Made by a program: the position numbers and the translations under genes. A DNA stretch of 9,833 nt from Paenibacillus sp. (GTDB lineage: Bacteria > Bacillota > Bacilli > Paenibacillales > NBRC-103111). Shown here piece after piece: positions 6,815 through 9,833 of the stretch (position 1 is its first letter; every line of letters starts with the position of its first letter). The notes under the pieces were generated by a model. That model was not told where the DNA came from, did no database searches, and worked only from the letters and a program-made list of their open reading frames with translations. Where the stretch lies: assembly GCA_029239545.1 (NCBI GenBank), contig JARBUQ010000114.1, positions 1 to 9,833 on the forward strand, read 5' to 3'.

Positions 6815-7660
6815 CTATTGCACCAGAGAGGAGCAGAACTGGCTTATACTCGACCCTGTCTTTTTCTTGAACATGCGGCCGAAGGTATGCACATCAGAAT
6901 ATCCGACCAAACGGGCGATTTCGGTTACAGACAAGGTCGTCTGAATAACCATCTCCTTGGCTTTGCTCACACGGACCGAGGTTAAGTATTCGAAGGGTGT
7001 CATTCCGTATAAAGCTCGAAACTTCACAATAATATAGTTCCGGCTGAGTCCCGTAACCTTCTCAAGCTCATTATGGTCCAAGTCCCGGTCGTAGTGCTTG
7101 AGAATATGGTTGCGAAGAAGGATTACTTTGCCCTTCGTTTTCTCCTGGCCCTGTGTTTGGGAGGACTGGTTGCGCCACTGGTACAAGTCATGGATCGTTT
7201 GCAGCAGGAGAGACTGACACGCCAATGCGTAATGGGGGTCGGGTTGATGGTGCAGCGTAACGAGCTTGGACAGATTCATCTCGAGTGGGAACTCGGTGAA
7301 ATTGCCGATATAACGGCTTTCGCCCAGGAATTGCGCAATCGGGAAAGGCTGCAGGCCGAAGTGAAACACAAGCGAGATGCACAAGTACGGCTCGCCAGGA
7401 AAGGTACGTACAGAATGTTTCTTGTGAGGCAAATGATAAATCAGATCGCCATTTCTGGTGAGGAAGGTCTGGTTCTCGATTGTGTATTCCGCTACCCCTT
7501 TGATCACGTATTGCAATTGATACTGACTTAGCGTTCTGGTCTTGATCCCCCATAGCTCAGGAGCGTTGAATACATGAGCCAGTGTAATATAAGGCGGGAA
7601 ATAATGATTGTTCATTTGGCTAAGGGCAGTTAATGGTTCAAGGCTATACAAGTCTTCCAT
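6815..7660 (-). CDS. AraC-family transcriptional regulator
   Basis: This is a cytoplasmic DNA-binding regulator of 281 aa. An N-terminal cupin-like effector domain (about 20-165; YQLQYVIKGVAEYTI at 47-61, then GDLIYHLPHKKHSV at 71-84) precedes a linker and the C-terminal AraC double helix-turn-helix. The first HTH is at about 196-217 (LEKVTGLSRNYIIVKFRALYG) and the second at about 242-268 (SVTEIARLVGYSDVHTFGRMFKKKTG). The latter matches the AraC signature I-A-x-x-V-G-(Y/F)-x-D-x-x-x-F-x-R-x-F-K-x-x-x-G. The start is ATG 7660, with TAGGAGG 8 nt upstream, a strong ribosome site. It is divergent from the dioxygenase gene across 172 bp, so it most likely controls that gene, and the effector may be the dioxygenase's substrate or product. 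Its 3' end faces the SDR gene. Confidence 0.94.
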   Translation of the reverse strand: MEDLYSLEPLTALSQMNNHYFPPYITLAHVFNAPELWGIKTRTLSQYQLQYVIKGVAEYTIENQTFLTRNGDLIYHLPHKKHSVRTFPGEPYLCISLVFHFGLQPFPIAQFLGESRYIGNFTEFPLEMNLSKLVTLHHQPDPHYALACQSLLLQTIHDLYQWRNQSSQTQGQEKTKGKVILLRNHILKHYDRDLDHNELEKVTGLSRNYIIVKFRALYGMTPFEYLTSVRVSKAKEMVIQTTLSVTEIARLVGYSDVHTFGRMFKKKTGSSISQFCSSLVQ

Positions 7661-7753
7661 CGGAATCGCCTCCTATTCTAACCATAACTTATAGAAGGAA
7701 GAGGTTCAATATAAAGAGTGATATTGGCAACCTAATCATTGTTTTTGGTTAAA

Positions 7754-7759
7754 TACAAT
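7754..7759 (+). promoter_or_regulatory. Putative -10 of the dioxygenase gene, in the 7661-7832 divergent region
   Basis: TACAAT (5/6 to the -10 consensus) would start transcription near 7766, leaving a leader of about 67 nt. No -35 lies at the right distance (7731-7736 is CCTAAT); TTGGCA at 7724-7729 is 24 bp away, too far. A weak -35 is common where an AraC-type activator is needed. Two similar 9-mers, GGTTCAATA (7703) and GGTTAAATA (7747), lie 44 bp apart, about four helical turns, and might be activator half-sites. I could not find a convincing promoter for the regulator on the other strand. Confidence 0.35.
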
Positions 7760-7780
7760 CTATCGCCTGGCCAGTAACAT

Positions 7781-7812
7781 AGAGGGTAGCAATACTAATC
7801 AAGTATCCCTCT
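7781..7812 (+). promoter_or_regulatory. Leader hairpin just before the dioxygenase ribosome site
   Basis: AGAGGG (7781-7786) pairs with CCCTCT (7807-7812), and ATACT (7792-7796) with AGTAT (7802-7806), leaving a 5-nt bulge on the 5' side and a 5-nt loop. The stem ends one base before GAAGGAG (7813-7819), the ribosome site. It could stack next to the site and modulate initiation or shield the mRNA from 5' decay. There is no T-run, so it is not a terminator. Confidence 0.4.
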
Positions 7813-7832
7813 GAAGGAGATGAAACAGATCT

Positions 7833-8744
7833 ATGGCGATTCCAAAGATAGCGATTCCTCGGGTGAATGCGCAAGAGCAGGATTGTATAACAGACGAGCA
7901 GGCCCAGTTTTTCCTGGATAACGGGTTTCTGGTAATTGAGAGTGTGCTTGTCGGGGAAGAGCTGGCGCTTATCCAGTCGGAGATGATGAAGCAGTATGAG
8001 TACGGAATGGCCGAGGTTCAAAGCGACAAGGATTATCAATATGCCAAAGGTGGAAAATCGGGCAAGCAGCTGCTGCATAGAATTGAATATGTATTGGATA
8101 AAAGCGATCCGATGAAGGCTCTTCTGGGACATCCTTTCATTCTTAGATCAGTCGAGAAGCTGCAGGGAGCAAATCTGATTCCTACGTGGGACTCCATGGT
8201 TCTGAAAGCCCCCAATGAAGGGATTATTGTTCCCTGGCATAGGGATGCGTTGGTGCCGGAGGGCTGTACGGACCCGCGTCCTATATTTAATGTTGACTTC
8301 TATCTGGATGAAGCGGATCTGCAAACCTGTCTCTGGGTGATTCCTGGAAGCAACCGCTGGGACAAGGAAACCGCCCGTGCGCGGTGTATCCAGCCTGGCT
8401 TCTCTGTAGACGATGCCATTCCGGTTCCGATGAAGCCCGGTGATGTCATTCTGCACGACATTCAAGTGCTGCACGGCTCGCCTGCTGGAGACGGGAATCC
8501 TCTACGGAGGACGGTGTATTATGAGTTCCGTCCAGGTGAGATTGAGCAGGAATTCGGTCCTCATACGCTGGAATACTTGTCCCTGAAGCAGCAGGTGCTG
8601 CTTGATTGCATCAAGCGCAGACAGGAAACCGCATACGGAGCTCAAGAGAAGTCCTACGAGTACAAGCCGGTTGGCGCATTCAAGATTTCACAGGAAAGAA
8701 CACCGGATACACATCGTTACCCGCATGGCCAATTCTGGAGATAG
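7833..8744 (+). CDS. Phytanoyl-CoA dioxygenase family protein (Fe(II)/2-oxoglutarate oxygenase)
   Basis: This is a predicted cytoplasmic non-haem iron oxygenase of 303 aa that would couple decarboxylation of 2-oxoglutarate to hydroxylation of an unknown small molecule. The double-stranded beta-helix iron triad is visible as H136-x-D138 (VPWHRDALVPEG) and distal H214 (LHGSPAGDG). R225/R226, 11-12 residues after H214, suit the 2-oxoglutarate carboxylate. LWVIPGSNRWDK (167-178) and KPGDVILHD (201-209) are typical of the PhyH fold. Fe-ligand spacing and length are normal, so it should be active. Start ATG 7833 follows AAGGAGATGA (7814-7823) at a slightly long distance; an ATG at 7820 is out of frame. 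It is divergent from an AraC regulator, a common regulator/target arrangement. The family name does not imply phytanic acid as substrate, since bacterial members hydroxylate many compounds. Confidence 0.92.
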   Translation: MAIPKIAIPRVNAQEQDCITDEQAQFFLDNGFLVIESVLVGEELALIQSEMMKQYEYGMAEVQSDKDYQYAKGGKSGKQLLHRIEYVLDKSDPMKALLGHPFILRSVEKLQGANLIPTWDSMVLKAPNEGIIVPWHRDALVPEGCTDPRPIFNVDFYLDEADLQTCLWVIPGSNRWDKETARARCIQPGFSVDDAIPVPMKPGDVILHDIQVLHGSPAGDGNPLRRTVYYEFRPGEIEQEFGPHTLEYLSLKQQVLLDCIKRRQETAYGAQEKSYEYKPVGAFKISQERTPDTHRYPHGQFWR

Positions 8745-8843
8745 CAAGAAGTAGCCTTTAAGCAATGCGACACTCCGAGCCGGGAGCTGCGCGCGCAGTA
8801 CGGGAAATGTTAGGCTGGCGGGTTTAGGCTCCATACAAGAAAC
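8745..8843. other. GC-rich intergenic stretch with palindromes
   Basis: No gene is visible here. The stretch is richer in G+C than its surroundings. It contains the perfect 12-bp palindrome CTGCGCGCGCAG (8787-8798), with CTCC/GGGAG just before it (8773-8786) and a distant AGCCT/AGGCT pair (about 8753 and 8812). GCTCCAT at 8828-8834 repeats the left arm of the following hairpin. It may add to the transcription-blocking structure between the converging genes. Confidence 0.35.
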
Positions 8844-8900
8844 AAGCTCCATCCTGCGAACGACTGGCATACAAGCCGCAACGTTCTAGGGATGGAGCTT
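8844..8900. terminator. Long hairpin between convergent genes, probable terminator
   Basis: The arms 8844-8862 and 8882-8900 (AAGCTCCATCCTGCGAACG and CGTTCTAGGGATGGAGCTT) pair over 19 positions with three central mismatches, and the 19-nt loop holds a GGC/GCC pair. Read on the minus strand it lies 34 bp after the stop of the 103-residue gene and is followed by TTGTTTCTTG, a fair U-tract. On the plus strand only CTTCTTACTG follows. It thus best terminates the minus-strand unit and may also slow readthrough from the dioxygenase gene. Confidence 0.65.
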
Positions 8901-8934
8901 CTTACTGCTGCGTGTTGGCCGGTGTCTAACTAAA

Positions 8935-9246
8935 CTACCCGCCGAATGCTTCGCGGAACGAAGCAGAAAGCTGCTTCGGTTCCACATTCCAGAGCTCGGC
9001 TATTTCAGGGCAGACATTCTCCTCCCACCAGTCCGATAATAGCTTGCGATTGCTGCCGTTATCGACAATAAACTGGAGGTTGAATACGACTTTCTTCAAA
9101 TACAAATCCTCGGCCTCTACAAGCTGCGCGGGCGGAATCCATATCTTCATCCGCTTCACGGTACGATACAATTCGTTATTGCAGGCCCGTCTCAGCTTGC
9201 GGAGTGTGGGCAATGCAGCATTATGCTTCTCGTTGGCAGGCTTCAT
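8935..9246 (-). CDS. Uncharacterised protein, 103 aa
   Basis: I recognise this as probably a conserved Paenibacillaceae-type small protein, but I cannot assign a function. It has no signal peptide or membrane span. The N-terminal third is basic (TLRKLRRACNNELYRTVKRMK, about 14-34), followed by WIPP (36-39), a helical centre (QLVEAEDLYLKKVVFNLQFI) and an acidic, aromatic tail (WWEENVCPEIAELW, 73-86), ending in FGG. Cysteines are C22 and C79. The start ATG 9246 follows GGGAGAGGAAG on the minus strand; an in-frame GTG at 9273 lacks a ribosome site and would itself precede that purine tract. It follows the cupredoxin gene by 77 bp on the same strand, so it is probably co-transcribed, and is followed by the long hairpin at 8844-8900. 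Confidence 0.78.
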   Translation of the reverse strand: MKPANEKHNAALPTLRKLRRACNNELYRTVKRMKIWIPPAQLVEAEDLYLKKVVFNLQFIVDNGSNRKLLSDWWEENVCPEIAELWNVEPKQLSASFREAFGG

Positions 9247-9257
9247 GTGCTGAACAC

Positions 9258-9291
9258 TTCCTCTCCCTATCACATTATGCAGGGAAGAGGA
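9258..9291 (-). promoter_or_regulatory. Hairpin that would mask the ribosome site of the 103-aa gene
   Basis: On the minus-strand transcript, TCCTCTTCCCT (plus 9281-9291) can pair with AGGGAGAGGAA (plus 9258-9268) over about 10 bp with one bulged base and a 12-nt loop. The 3' arm is the purine-rich ribosome site of the downstream gene, about 12 nt before its ATG. Translation of the second gene may therefore be damped unless the hairpin is opened, for example by an RNA-binding protein. The complementarity is seen; regulation is inference. Confidence 0.4.
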
Positions 9292-9323
9292 GAGAGGCTA
9301 CTGAGCACACGAAGGACATTCCT

Positions 9324-9770
9324 TTAATCGACAACGATATATCCGATCATCGGTCCGTTATGGTCCGAATCAGGATGAGTCAGACAAATGATTCGATAGA
9401 TCCCCTCTGTCTCCGCACGGAACGTCACCACCGTTTCTTTACCCTGCTTGACCTCCCCTTTGACGTTCAGGCCTTCAATGATAAAAGGATGGCTGAGCCC
9501 GCTTATGCCGCGAATGACGAGTTTGACCTTTTCGCCTTTATTGACCACAATTGTCCCCGGATCCCACCTGTACGCTTCGATTTCTGTACCATCCGGCAGC
9601 TTGGCTTCGAACTCTCCCGTCACCAGGTGAAAGACTCGCTCGCCGTTCATCGGACCCGTCACCGAACGGATTTGCTCCCGCTCCAGATAGAGCCAGGCCG
9701 CAACCGCCAATAATACGATTCCAAGCAAAAAAAGCAGCTGTTTTCTGTGAAAAATATAAATTTTGGTCAA
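9324..9770 (-). CDS. Membrane-anchored cupredoxin-like protein
   Basis: This is a predicted copper-binding electron-transfer or copper-handling domain outside the membrane, tethered by one N-terminal helix. The order in its 148 aa is a short basic start (KIYIFHRKQ), TM at about 11-29 (LLFLLGIVLLAVAAWLYL), then a beta-rich domain. DPGTIVVNKGEKVKLVI (70-86) and GLSHPFIIEG (91-100) are the usual cupredoxin strands. Likely ligands are H94, C129, H132 or H137, and M141 in the final loop. This loop resembles the CuA/nitrous oxide reductase type, but the second CuA cysteine is absent. The start is uncertain: TTG 9770 is 8 nt and GTG 9773 is 5 nt from GGGGAGG (9779-9785), and the frame stays open to the window edge. 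I prefer TTG (MTKIYIF). It is the first visible gene of a minus-strand pair with the 103-aa gene. Confidence 0.85.
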   Translation of the reverse strand: MTKIYIFHRKQLLFLLGIVLLAVAAWLYLEREQIRSVTGPMNGERVFHLVTGEFEAKLPDGTEIEAYRWDPGTIVVNKGEKVKLVIRGISGLSHPFIIEGLNVKGEVKQGKETVVTFRAETEGIYRIICLTHPDSDHNGPMIGYIVVD

Positions 9771-9833
9771 CACACACGCCTCCCCGAGATTTTTCGCACT
9801 GAGCGCATCTCCCAGCACGCGGTACGAATTGGA
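9771..9833 (-). promoter_or_regulatory. Upstream region and ribosome site of the cupredoxin gene
   Basis: GGGGAGG (plus 9779-9785) is a strong ribosome site. Just upstream on the minus strand is a small hairpin: GAGAT (9807-9811) pairs with ATCTC (9786-9790), with an inner CGC/GCG pair. A minus-strand frame ends with a TGA (9769-9767) that overlaps the TTG start, so the tail of an upstream gene could lie here, but 60 bases are too few to tell. No promoter is visible before the edge. Confidence 0.4.

Noticed and set aside
7073..7531. 152-residue plus-strand open frame opposite the AraC gene
   Set aside because: It is antisense to a clear AraC-family protein with both HTH motifs and lacks any domain or ribosome site.
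8688..8870. 60-residue minus-strand open frame in the convergent gap
   Set aside because: It overlaps the dioxygenase 3' end and part of the terminator hairpin, and has no ribosome site or recognisable features.
9247..9273. GTG at 9273 as start of the 103-aa gene
   Set aside because: No ribosome site precedes it, and the purine-rich site lies between it and the ATG at 9246.
9204..9713. 169-residue plus-strand open frame opposite the cupredoxin gene
   Set aside because: It runs antisense across the cupredoxin and spacer; the minus-strand protein has convincing motifs, and this one has none.
9771..9833. Cobalamin or other riboswitch upstream of the cupredoxin gene
   Set aside because: Only a small hairpin is visible and no B12-box or other known aptamer core; the region is cut by the window edge.

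Overview
The window looks like chromosomal DNA from a low-to-mid GC Gram-positive, most likely a Paenibacillus-type member of the Bacillota. The basis is strong AGGAGG-like ribosome sites, GTG/TTG starts, T-tailed intrinsic terminators, and the gene families present: a B12-binding radical SAM protein, an AraC regulator divergent from a phytanoyl-CoA dioxygenase-like gene, and a membrane-anchored cupredoxin. I inferred the genus from general resemblance, not from a search. I see no mobile element, CRISPR array, tRNA or rRNA.

Layout. 1-1877 (+): the end of an ABC ATPase gene, cut by the window edge, overlapping its ABC-2 permease by 4 bases (ATGA); together they form an exporter. 1878-2368: a short unit for an uncharacterised 82-residue protein. 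Its promoter has a good -10 but a poor -35, and is preceded by six pentamers repeated at an exact 11-bp period, the architecture of an OmpR/PhoB-family response-regulator box. The unit ends in a strong terminator. 2366-6739 (+): a probable operon with its own sigmaA-like promoter, encoding a B12-binding radical SAM protein, a membrane diguanylate cyclase (Cache-HAMP-GGEEF) and an NAD(P)-binding atypical SDR protein, closed by a terminator. The last residues of the radical SAM gene look frameshifted.

6815-8744: an AraC-type regulator (-) and a phytanoyl-CoA dioxygenase-like Fe(II)/2-oxoglutarate enzyme (+) diverge from a 172-bp intergenic region. That region has a -10 without a matching -35, and a hairpin just before the dioxygenase ribosome site. 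This is a classic regulator/target pair. 8745-8934: a convergent intergenic region with a GC-rich palindromic part and a long hairpin that probably serves as terminator, better for the minus strand. 8935-9770 (-): a membrane-anchored cupredoxin gene followed by a gene for a 103-residue protein of unknown function, whose ribosome site can be hidden in a hairpin.

The genes do not form one obvious system. The window is mostly ordinary core/accessory Bacillota content. The points most worth a second look are the 11-bp phased operator at 1892-1951, the possible frameshift at about 4184-4190, the RBS-masking hairpin at 9258-9291, and the unusual copper ligand spacing of the cupredoxin.
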